From: Clostridia bacterium
GTDB taxonomy: Bacteria; Bacillota; Clostridia; Oscillospirales; Acutalibacteraceae
Assembly (NCBI GenBank): GCA_017465465.1
Contig: JAFTWE010000051.1
Location: forward strand, 1-58,000
Length of the DNA stretch: 58,000 nt
Direction of reading: 5' to 3'
Shown here: piece after piece, positions 51,216 to 58,000 of the stretch
Layout of the letters: the number at the start of each line of letters is the position of its first letter
Numbering within the stretch: the first letter of the stretch is position 1
Translations under genes and position numbers: made by a program
Notes under the pieces: model-generated
Seen by the model: the letters and a program-made list of their open reading frames with translations, nothing else
The model's database searches: none
What the model was told of the DNA's origin: nothing

Positions 51216-53477
51216 TTATACCTCCAGCATAAAAAGCTTGCCGAATAAAGTTATAATCCTGTAAATCGGTTGAAGCAGGTGGTAAATAAATTCGTTTTTA
51301 TTAAGCTCATTGACACATACATTTTTCAATATAATATGCTCTGCATAAAGCATATCTACAGACTGGCTGTTGTATGACCTGAACTTTGTTGAATTTTCAA
51401 TTTCATAAAAACGGTAGCCCGAATTACCCGTAGAGGTGGAGCGCATTGAGTTCAAAACAGTAACCTCACCGCCCGACATAACAAGGGCCGGAACCGTCTT
51501 TGACGAGCCGTCGTGGCCAATGTTTAACAAATGCACATTGCTGTCGGTGGAATTAAGGAAGCATTTGCCGCCGTAAATAAAGGTGTTAAAAATTGTAACT
51601 GTGTCACACTCATCAAGTGTGATATAGTCTGTTTTGACGCGGGTTATGGGGTCAAACACAAAGGTGAAAACATCTTTTTCTTCAAATCGGCTTGAAAGCT
51701 CGGGGATATCAAATTTTTTATATCCGTTTCGAGGTAAGGTGTTTGCGTTTTGCAAGCATCCCTCAACAAAAACATCTTCACAGCCGACAAAATAAAACAT
51801 TGATTCATAACAGCAGCCAATAACCTTTTTGATAAAAACATTTTTACTGCCGTTGAGCTTTATTCCGCAAGAGGCAAGAGTGAAACAGCAGTTTGTAATA
51901 TAAATATCGTCAGCCTCACTGTAAACTACCGGCGGAGTTTCAAAATACTTTCCGCTGTCATCAACAGGATTGTTCAGCGGATAGTCAACTCTTATTCCGT
52001 TAAGCCCTGCACCGTTTCCGTTTAAGGTAATCAAGGGCAATTTGCCGCTTTGACAGCCGTAATAGGATATAATCAAAGTGCCGTTGCTGTTGCCGCCCTG
52101 GCATCTTGTTGCCACTGAAGAGGAGCCTCTGAGCTCAACTCCGGCAGGCACGGTTATTGGGGCATCAAAACGGTAAAGCCCTCCCGGAAGATAAACAATT
52201 CCTCCCGTTGCCGCCGCCTGATTAAGCTTTTGCTGAACTGCATAAGAGGCATCGGTTTTGCCCGACTTATCAGCTTCAACAACATAAAGAATATTCGTGT
52301 CACATTTCTGATATCCTTTAGCATAATCCACGGTATAATCGGCGGTGTCGGCATAATATCTGCGGATATTTTTCCCCTCTATTTTGCCGTTTATTTCAAC
52401 ATTTGTTAAAAGCATTGCCGCTTTACCCGGGTCATAGATTGCATATTTTTCGCCCTCAATCACGCCGTTTGATATGCCTGTTCCCCAGATTTCGCCCCTG
52501 CAAACAATTACATCCTTCGGTGCATACACGCCGTAAACACAATCGGTAATATACAAATCGGTAAACTCACCGCTGAAGCTGTATCTGGTGGGCTCTTTAA
52601 ACAAAATTCCGTAATTCATTTTGTCAATTTTTATGTCGGCAAACTGAGGCCATTCAAGGTCGCCAAGAACAAGACCGCGGCCGTTTTTCTTTGTATATTC
52701 GTCAAGCTTTTCCTTTTCGGGGGCATTAAAAAGCTCCCCTGCCTGCACCCAATACTTATTGAGAAGATAAAATGTTTTGTAAGTGTCAACATCTGCCGAA
52801 TTGTGAGAATTGATACCCTCATAAAGACAAGTACCCTTAACATTTTCAACGGTGAGCATTTCGTGGCACTGATAAATGCCGTTTTCGCACTCTGAGCAAG
52901 CGCCGATGCCTCTGTAAGAATTGATAAGAGTGCAGTTTTTGATTGTATGAAGCATATAATCTTCATTGCCCGTTACATAAAAGGTGTAGGGATACGGCTT
53001 AACATTGTCAATGCTTTGCTGAGGATACCAGACAGTCAGTCCAACCGCACCTGCGCTTGCGCCAACGGTAAAAAGCCCGGGTGTCATCTTATCGGAGCTT
53101 TCAACATCGGCAACAATAAGTGTTCCGTAGTCTGTGCCGATATCAGGGTCCTGCCAATCACCACGCAATGTAACAAACTGGCGGATATAGATATTTCCTG
53201 TTACTTTGTATCTGCCCACAGGGAGGAAAACAGTTCCACCGCCATTGGCGGCGCAGTCATCTATTGCTTTTTGAATAATTGCAGTCACATCATTTTCGCC
53301 GCTGTTATCGGCATTATACGGCGCTTCGGTTGCAATTATATCCGCAATCACAACATCCTCAGTGGGATATACCGTTTGAACAATAACAGGCTCTTGTGAT
53401 TTTTCAGCGGCAAAGCAACCAAAAGAACAGCTCACCGCAATAATCGCGCTCAAAAATAAGCAAACAGCTTTTTTCAT
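51216..53477 (-). CDS. Secreted protein with two pectate-lyase-like beta-helix domains
   Basis: 753 residues. Signal peptide (about 1-23, SCSFGCFAAE). Two Pectate_lyase_3-type right-handed beta-helix domains: one beginning near residue 60 (AIIQKAIDDCAANGGGTVFL, PVGRYKVTGNIYIRQFVTLRG), the other near 410 (VQQKLNQAAATGGIVYLPGG, LYRFDAPITVPAGVELRGSS). Such domains occur in polysaccharide lyases, epimerases and phage tailspikes. I see no clear GH28 catalytic acid cluster, so enzymatic activity is uncertain. Cys residues are frequent in the second helix. The next gene upstream is a phosphotransacylase 65 bp away with its own terminator. Confidence 0.72.
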   Translation of the reverse strand: MKKAVCLFLSAIIAVSCSFGCFAAEKSQEPVIVQTVYPTEDVVIADIIATEAPYNADNSGENDVTAIIQKAIDDCAANGGGTVFLPVGRYKVTGNIYIRQFVTLRGDWQDPDIGTDYGTLIVADVESSDKMTPGLFTVGASAGAVGLTVWYPQQSIDNVKPYPYTFYVTGNEDYMLHTIKNCTLINSYRGIGACSECENGIYQCHEMLTVENVKGTCLYEGINSHNSADVDTYKTFYLLNKYWVQAGELFNAPEKEKLDEYTKKNGRGLVLGDLEWPQFADIKIDKMNYGILFKEPTRYSFSGEFTDLYITDCVYGVYAPKDVIVCRGEIWGTGISNGVIEGEKYAIYDPGKAAMLLTNVEINGKIEGKNIRRYYADTADYTVDYAKGYQKCDTNILYVVEADKSGKTDASYAVQQKLNQAAATGGIVYLPGGLYRFDAPITVPAGVELRGSSSVATRCQGGNSNGTLIISYYGCQSGKLPLITLNGNGAGLNGIRVDYPLNNPVDDSGKYFETPPVVYSEADDIYITNCCFTLASCGIKLNGSKNVFIKKVIGCCYESMFYFVGCEDVFVEGCLQNANTLPRNGYKKFDIPELSSRFEEKDVFTFVFDPITRVKTDYITLDECDTVTIFNTFIYGGKCFLNSTDSNVHLLNIGHDGSSKTVPALVMSGGEVTVLNSMRSTSTGNSGYRFYEIENSTKFRSYNSQSVDMLYAEHIILKNVCVNELNKNEFIYHLLQPIYRIITLFGKLFMLEV

Positions 53478-53500
53478 TTTATTCTTCTCCTTTCGGATAC

Positions 53501-53533
53501 AAAAACGGCGCAGAAGCCTGAACTCCTACGCCG
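53501..53533 (-). terminator. Terminator after the PduL-like gene
   Basis: Minus strand: CGGCGTAGGAG / CTTCTGCGCCG stem (53533-53523 with 53516-53506, a mismatch and a wobble), 6-base loop, then TTTTTG. Confidence 0.82.
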
Positions 53534-53542
53534 AAAAAATTA

Positions 53543-54121
53543 TCAGTCAGCGATGATTTCACCCATCATGCCGGGCTTTGCAAATGCTGCGTTTGACTCG
53601 TCTGTGTCAATGTGCATTGCAAGAGCATAAGAGGGGCTAACTCTGACAACAACATCACCAAATGTGAGTGTTCTGCCGTCTGACTCAACTTTAACAGATA
53701 CAATCTGCTTATCCTCAACGCCGTATTTTTCAGCGTCAGCGGGTGTTGCGTGAATGTGGCGTTTTGCTACGATAACGCCTGCCTCAAGCTCAACCTCACC
53801 TGCAGGGCCAACAAGCTTGCAAGCGCCTGAGCCTGCGATGTCGCCGCTTTCACGGCAGGGAGCTGCTACGCCGATTGAACGAGCATCACTTGCTGAAAGC
53901 TCAACCTGTGTATCGGGACGAACAGGGCCGAGAATTGACACTGCAGGGAAAGAACCCTTTGAGCCGATAACCTGAACCCTCTCTTCGCAAGCGAACTGAC
54001 CGGGCTGTGACAAATCCTTTTTGTGAGTTAATTCATAGCCCTTACCGAAAAGAGCTTCCAAATCTGCCTGAGAAACATGAACGTGTCTTGCAGATGTTTC
54101 AACTAATACTTCCTTTTTCAT
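53543..54121 (-). CDS. pduL: PduL-type phosphate acyltransferase
   Basis: 192 residues, one copy of the duplicated barrel typical of PduL. Zinc-binding His motifs VETSARHVHVSQADLE (near 7-22) and VAKRHIHATPADAEKYG (near 116-132), plus GPVRPDTQVELSASDAR. It interconverts acyl-CoA and acyl-phosphate, here probably acetyl- or propionyl-phosphate for ATP generation with an acetate-kinase-like enzyme elsewhere. It has no N-terminal encapsulation helix and no microcompartment genes around it, so it is likely a free cytosolic form replacing Pta. Confidence 0.9.
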   Translation of the reverse strand: MKKEVLVETSARHVHVSQADLEALFGKGYELTHKKDLSQPGQFACEERVQVIGSKGSFPAVSILGPVRPDTQVELSASDARSIGVAAPCRESGDIAGSGACKLVGPAGEVELEAGVIVAKRHIHATPADAEKYGVEDKQIVSVKVESDGRTLTFGDVVVRVSPSYALAMHIDTDESNAAFAKPGMMGEIIAD

Positions 54122-54141
54122 TTTACAAACCTTCTTTTAAA

Positions 54142-55155
54142 TTACCATTTAATTGTATAAACTGACTTTGTGCCGAATGGAAGAACAATACCCATCTTAT
54201 CAAAGTTGATTGTCCACTTAAGGTCGTAATCAGCTGTGAGAACGTGACCTGTTGCAACATCAACTGTGATTGTTGCTGTTGATGAAGGATAGTTCATTGA
54301 TGCTTTACCAACAAGGCTTACTGCAGGGCCGGGGATATTGTCATTGATTGTGCCGGGAAGAATAACATTGAAAGCCTTGGGAGCATGACCTTCGCCGTGC
54401 TTAATGTTGTCTGACTTAGCATCAGCAACTGTTGTGATTTTGATTGTATAAACGCCGTTGCTTTCTGTGCAGGTAGCGTTTGTAACATCAGCAGCTGTAA
54501 GCTTACTTGCATAAGCTTCGCCTTCAACGGGGAATCTTGCCTTGATTGCATCACCGGTATGTGTTTCTGCACCGTGACCGTTCTTCTTAAGAGTATCATC
54601 AAGCCAGCTGTCGCCGCCGAGCATTTTATAAACGCCCTGAATACCGCCGGGGATAGTTGTTGTGCCTGCAAGGTAGTTTGTAACGCCCTTCTGCTCAACT
54701 GCTTTTGCGCCTGTCTTTACGCCGTTAACAGCCTTGTTGAAGTAATCAACGATTTCAGCCTTTGTTGAGGGCTTCTTTGTGCCTGTTGAAGCGCCTGCAT
54801 CACTTGCGGGAGCATCTGCTGAAGGAGCGTCTGTTGCTGTTGAATCGTCAGCAACGGGAGCATCTGTAGCTGTAGAATCGTCAGCAGGAACATCGCTGTC
54901 AACTGCAACATCTGTGTCTGTTGAAACAGAACCGCCTACATTTGAATCTACTGAAACTGAGCCGCTGTTTGAAGAAGCTGAAAATTCAGCAATTTTAAGG
55001 TTGTTTTCTGAAATTTTTGATACGCTCTGTGAAAGTGTTACCATTAAAATAGCAACGCAGAGAATAGCCGCAACACACTTGATAATAGTTGCTTTAAGGT
55101 CTGATTTTGAGTTTGTTTCTGCATTAGCAGTTTCAACTACTTTGTTTTCATCCAT
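54142..55155 (-). CDS. Membrane-anchored protein with FMN-binding-like C-terminal domain
   Basis: 337 residues. N-terminal TM helix (about 25-45), then ~80 residues of Ser/Asp/Val/Ala/Thr low complexity, including ATDAPVADDST repeats, that likely act as a spacer. Residues ~130-337 form a beta-rich domain (SKLTAADVTNATCTESNGVY, ATITVDVATGHVLTADYDLK) that repeats in style in other Clostridial surface proteins. No FMN-linked Thr motif was seen, so a flavin role is not supported. It has its own promoter. Function unknown. Confidence 0.55.
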   Translation of the reverse strand: MDENKVVETANAETNSKSDLKATIIKCVAAILCVAILMVTLSQSVSKISENNLKIAEFSASSNSGSVSVDSNVGGSVSTDTDVAVDSDVPADDSTATDAPVADDSTATDAPSADAPASDAGASTGTKKPSTKAEIVDYFNKAVNGVKTGAKAVEQKGVTNYLAGTTTIPGGIQGVYKMLGGDSWLDDTLKKNGHGAETHTGDAIKARFPVEGEAYASKLTAADVTNATCTESNGVYTIKITTVADAKSDNIKHGEGHAPKAFNVILPGTINDNIPGPAVSLVGKASMNYPSSTATITVDVATGHVLTADYDLKWTINFDKMGIVLPFGTKSVYTIKW

Positions 55156-55190
55156 AGTAAAATCCTCCTAAATATTGCATTAGCCTGTTC

Positions 55191-55219
55191 ATTATAAAAC
55201 AAATTTAACTTTTTTGCAA
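55191..55219 (-). promoter_or_regulatory. Promoter of the 54142-55155 gene
   Basis: Minus strand: TTGCAA (55219-55214), 17 bases, TATAAT (55196-55191), and an AGGAGG site ahead of the ATG at 55155. Confidence 0.78.
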
Positions 55220-55345
55220 CATATTTTTTACACCAAATACAAAATAACATAAAAATATTATATAAATTGAAAACAGTTATTGATTTTTAATGAGAAAAGT
55301 CGTATATTTGTTATGTATTGTTATATTATTAAGGTGGTCAATAAT

Positions 55346-56011
55346 TTGAAAAAATTAAATTCCATTCCCGTTATACCCAAATCTCATCAGATTACCTGGT
55401 GGATTTGCAGAGCCTCCCTTTTTATCTGGGGAACAGTGCTTTTCTTTCAGGGCTATACGGTTGAATTTTTACAGGCGATTTTTGCAATAATATTTACCCA
55501 CTTGTGGGATTTGTTTCAGCTTTTGGGCGGCAAGAGCTTTATCACAAAGGTGCCGTATAACCTTTTTACCTACCTCAACTGCTTCATAGCCTTCGGCTCG
55601 GTTGTGGGAACTACGGTGAATAAATTCACAACCTTTGAATATATTGATATGCCCGAGCATTTTTTTGCAGGCTTCATTGCCGCTGTGGGCGGTTATGAAT
55701 TTGCCGTTATCATTCAGTCGCGTCAGCCTGTTGACAAGCGCATAAGCCCTGCTCTGGCTTCGCTTTTTGCCCTTGCCTTTTCCGTAACCATTTCTGTGGG
55801 CTGGGAATTTTATGAATTCACTATGGACAGACTTTACGGTCTTAACCTTCAGCGCACCGTGTTTAACAGCGAGGCAGGCCTTGTGGACACAATGGTAGAT
55901 TTGATTCTCTGCGGTGCTGGCGCATTGATTGGTATGTTTTACTCGGCTTTCAGCCATTATAACAAAGAGAAAAAGGCTCTTAACAAGCCTGAACATAAAC
56001 GCAAAAAGTAA
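55346..56011 (+). CDS. Polytopic membrane protein, DUF2238-like
   Basis: 221 residues if started at the TTG at 55346, eight bases after AAGGTGG; ATG 55313 and TTG 55280 are upstream alternatives without a good site. About six hydrophobic helices. IDMPEHFFAGFIAAVGGYEF, WEFYEFTMD and GLVDTMVDLILCGAGALIG have the spaced Asp, His and Glu residues inside membrane helices that are typical of the DUF2238/YjdF-like family. Function unknown. It is 12 bp upstream of the phosphoglucomutase gene and probably in the same transcript. Confidence 0.65.
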   Translation: MKKLNSIPVIPKSHQITWWICRASLFIWGTVLFFQGYTVEFLQAIFAIIFTHLWDLFQLLGGKSFITKVPYNLFTYLNCFIAFGSVVGTTVNKFTTFEYIDMPEHFFAGFIAAVGGYEFAVIIQSRQPVDKRISPALASLFALAFSVTISVGWEFYEFTMDRLYGLNLQRTVFNSEAGLVDTMVDLILCGAGALIGMFYSAFSHYNKEKKALNKPEHKRKK

Positions 56012-56023
56012 GGAGGATTTTTT

Positions 56024-57748
56024 ATGAACAATATTAACGAGCTTTACAATTTATGGCTTGAAAAAGCAAAGGATGTGCCTGAGGTCTATGACGAGCTTAA
56101 GGCTATTGAGGGCAAGGACGATGAAATTCTTGACCGCTTTTACAGAAACCTTGAATTCGGCACAGGCGGTTTGCGCGGAGTAATTGGCGCAGGCACCAAC
56201 AGAATGAATGTTTTCACAGTTAATCAGGCAACACAGGGTCTTGCAGATTATCTTAACGAGGCATTCGAAAATCCGTCTATAGCCATTGCTCACGATTCAA
56301 GAATAAACTCCGATGTTTTTGCAAAGAGTGCGGCAGAGGTGCTTGCAGGCAACGGCATCAAGGTTTGGTTTTACCCTGAGCTTGTTCCCACACCCATGCT
56401 TTCATTTGCTGTTCGCAGATTGAGCTGTTCTTCAGGTATTGTTATCACAGCAAGCCACAACCCTGCTCAGTATAACGGCTATAAATGCTACGACCCGTTG
56501 GGATATCAGATGACCGACGAGGGCGCCGCTAAGACTTATGAATATATGCAGAAGGTTGATATGTTCTCAGGCGTTAAAACCCTCGCCTTTGACGAAGCTG
56601 TTGCAAACGGTATGATTGAATACATCGGCCAGGATGTTTATGAAGACTTCTACAAAGCAGTTCTCGATGAATGCATCAACCCCGAAATCACCAAAAACAG
56701 CGACCTTAAGATTATCTACGCCCCCCTTCACGGCACAGGTAACAAGCCTGTTCGCGAGATTCTTAAGAGAATGGGCCTTAAGGATGTTAATGTTGTTAAA
56801 TCTCAGGAATTGCCAAACGGCAACTTCCCCACCTGCCCTTACCCCAACCCTGAAATCCGTCAGGCATTTGAAGAGGCAATCAAAGTAGCTAACGAAATCG
56901 GCGGCGATTTGCTCCTTGCAACTGACCCTGACTGTGACCGCGTTGGTATTGCAGTAAATGACGGCGGCGAATACAAGCTTATGACAGGTAATGAGGTTGG
57001 CGTTTTGCTTGCCAAATATCTCCTTTCATGCAAAAAAGAGCAGGGCACTCTCCCCGAAAACCCCGCAATTATCAAAACTATTGTTACAACCAACCTTATT
57101 TCAGCAGTTGCAAAAGAATATAACTGTGAAATTTACGATTTACTCACAGGCTTCAAATATATCGGCGAGCTTATCACCGAGCTTGAAGCAAAGGGCGAGG
57201 TTGACAGATACATTCTCGGTATGGAAGAGAGCTACGGCTACCTCACAGGCATTCACGCCCGCGATAAGGACGCAGTTAACGGCGCATCTCTCATCTGCGA
57301 AATGGCGGCTTACTACAAAGCAAAAGAGGGCAAAAACCTTTATCAGGTTATGGAAGATATCTATGCCCAGCACGGTATGTATATGAACACACTTCTCAAC
57401 TTTGCATTTGCAGGCGCAGAGGGTATGGACAAAATGAAAAATATTATGTCCACTCTTCGTGAAAATCCGCCTAAAGAAATTGCAGGCATGAAGGTTGAAA
57501 AGGTGTATGACTACCTCACAAGCGAAGCAACCTCACTTGTTGACGGCAGCGTAGAAAAGCTTACACTTCCGAAGTCAAATGTTCTTTCTTACACTCTTCC
57601 CGGTGGCAACGGCGCAGTTATCCGCCCGTCAGGCACAGAGCCTAAAATCAAGATTTATGTTACCGCCGTTGGCAAAGACAGAGCTGACGCACAGACCCTC
57701 ACCGATAAAATCAGCGCAGATATGAAAGGCTTTGTCGGTGTTGAATAA
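56024..57748 (+). CDS. pgcA: Phospho-sugar mutase (alpha-phosphoglucomutase type)
   Basis: 574 residues, the size of Firmicutes PgcA. The phosphoserine loop is TASHNPAQYNGYK (near residue 141), the metal loop DPDCDRVGIAV (near 304), the sugar-specificity loop GMEESYGYL (near 399) and the C-terminal phosphate-binding RPSGTEPKIKIY. It converts glucose-1-P and glucose-6-P, feeding UDP-glucose and wall polysaccharide synthesis. AGGAGG site precedes the ATG. The stop overlaps the next start by one base. Confidence 0.95.
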   Translation: MNNINELYNLWLEKAKDVPEVYDELKAIEGKDDEILDRFYRNLEFGTGGLRGVIGAGTNRMNVFTVNQATQGLADYLNEAFENPSIAIAHDSRINSDVFAKSAAEVLAGNGIKVWFYPELVPTPMLSFAVRRLSCSSGIVITASHNPAQYNGYKCYDPLGYQMTDEGAAKTYEYMQKVDMFSGVKTLAFDEAVANGMIEYIGQDVYEDFYKAVLDECINPEITKNSDLKIIYAPLHGTGNKPVREILKRMGLKDVNVVKSQELPNGNFPTCPYPNPEIRQAFEEAIKVANEIGGDLLLATDPDCDRVGIAVNDGGEYKLMTGNEVGVLLAKYLLSCKKEQGTLPENPAIIKTIVTTNLISAVAKEYNCEIYDLLTGFKYIGELITELEAKGEVDRYILGMEESYGYLTGIHARDKDAVNGASLICEMAAYYKAKEGKNLYQVMEDIYAQHGMYMNTLLNFAFAGAEGMDKMKNIMSTLRENPPKEIAGMKVEKVYDYLTSEATSLVDGSVEKLTLPKSNVLSYTLPGGNGAVIRPSGTEPKIKIYVTAVGKDRADAQTLTDKISADMKGFVGVE

Positions 57749-57840
57749 TGAACAATAAATTCGTGCGCATTGTTGCACTTGGCATGGCAGGACTGATGGT
57801 GCTCGGCATCTTCGTGGGCGTGCTTAATATGTTAGGATAA
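57748..57840 (+). CDS. 30-residue membrane peptide coupled to pgcA
   Basis: ATG overlaps the mutase stop codon (TAATG at 57746-57750), and TAA is at 57838-57840. The product is a short basic N-terminus (MNNKFVRIV) followed by a single hydrophobic helix with small residues (ALGMAGLMVLGIFVGVLNML). The tight coupling, clean amino-acid composition and single TM helix make it a likely real micro-protein, reminiscent of small stress or synthase-regulator peptides. Family not recognised. Confidence 0.55.
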   Translation: MNNKFVRIVALGMAGLMVLGIFVGVLNMLG

Positions 57841-57859
57841 AATCAACGCAGAGGCTTCG

Positions 57860-58000
57860 TGAACAAGTCCAGTAAAAACGGACAATAGAAAAAAGAAGCC
57901 CCTTATGGTAGAATTTAAGAAAACTACCATAAGGGGAATTTTTATGCCAAGAAGTTATGGACACAAACAAGAATATGAAAGAGAAATTGTGGAATTAAGA
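57860..58000 (+). mobile_element. Left end of an IS3-like insertion sequence (truncated by window)
   Basis: The probable terminal repeat starts TGAACAAGTCC at 57860 and carries the GTCC..GGAC pair typical of IS3-family ends. A hairpin CCCCTTATGGTAG / CTACCATAAGGGG (57899-57911, 57924-57936; 12-base spacer) lies just before the first ORF, as in several IS elements where it limits transposase expression from outside. The right end is beyond the window. Confidence 0.6.
57944..58000 (+). CDS. Transposase OrfA-like HTH protein, 5' part
   Basis: Nineteen codons are visible (MPRSYGHKQEYEREIVELR) before the window ends. The start resembles the small HTH first ORF (orfA) of IS3-family elements in Clostridia. 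The identity rests on this short stretch and on the flanking IS end. Confidence 0.55.
   Translation, partial: MPRSYGHKQEYEREIVELR

Overview
The window looks like chromosome from a spore-forming member of the Bacillota, class Clostridia, probably a gut-type Oscillospirales/Ruminococcaceae relative. The evidence is an alpha/beta-type small acid-soluble spore protein, RNase Y, an FtsEX operon with an M23 hydrolase and a C-terminal-processing-protease homologue, a GntR/YtrA-type ABC operon, a GT2-TagF fusion, and short hairpin-ended repeats of the type common in gut Clostridia. The species cannot be named from sequence alone.

Layout. 0-1.5 kb: an AT-rich ECF sigma factor and its putative membrane anti-sigma factor. 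1.9-7.4 kb: a CdaR/PucR-type regulator, then ftsE-ftsX-M23 hydrolase-S41 protease homologue (cell-division hydrolase activation). The S41 member has lost its catalytic Ser and Lys. 7.4-10.4 kb: a Fur-family (Zur-like) regulator and znuACB zinc importer behind a perfect operator palindrome. 10.4-13.3 kb: rny, a DUF896 protein, a 4Fe-4S QueG-like protein and an unlisted 53-residue ORF.

13.3-36.3 kb is the outstanding region: about 23 kb transcribed on the minus strand. In order of transcription it holds a degenerate EAL-domain protein, a membrane-anchored subunit, a probable major fibre subunit, a SipW-type signal peptidase, a membrane-anchored McrB-like AAA+ ATPase, a McrC/DUF2357-like protein whose nuclease end is replaced by a ~370-residue charged coiled coil, a 3299-residue secreted repeat protein, then three more SipW-type signal peptidases interleaved with four more TasA/camelysin-like subunits and two membrane-anchored accessory proteins. 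I read it as a surface-fibre assembly system with four Ser-His signal peptidases, five substrates sharing an Ala-Trp motif at the end of the signal sequence, and an McrBC-derived motor pair of unknown role. This is the best candidate for a previously undescribed system here.

36.4-44 kb: a GntR-ABC ATPase-permease operon with a clear promoter/operator, a MITE-like hairpin element, a Gfo/Idh/MocA oxidoreductase, ychF and a COG2509-type FAD protein. 44.2-49.6 kb: a GT2-glycerophosphotransferase fusion, glycerate kinase, nitroreductase, cytidine deaminase, a small membrane protein and an SASP. 49.7-51.1 kb: a HipA-fold kinase-like gene overlapping a small HTH gene, with a textbook promoter overlapped by an 11-bp-arm palindrome (possible toxin-antitoxin-type module). 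51.2-57.8 kb: a two-domain pectate-lyase-like beta-helix protein, a PduL-type phosphotransacylase, a lipoprotein-like/anchored surface protein, a polytopic membrane protein, phosphoglucomutase and a coupled 30-residue membrane peptide. The window ends inside the left end of an IS3-like insertion sequence.

All functional calls are from reading motifs and gene order; no database search was run.
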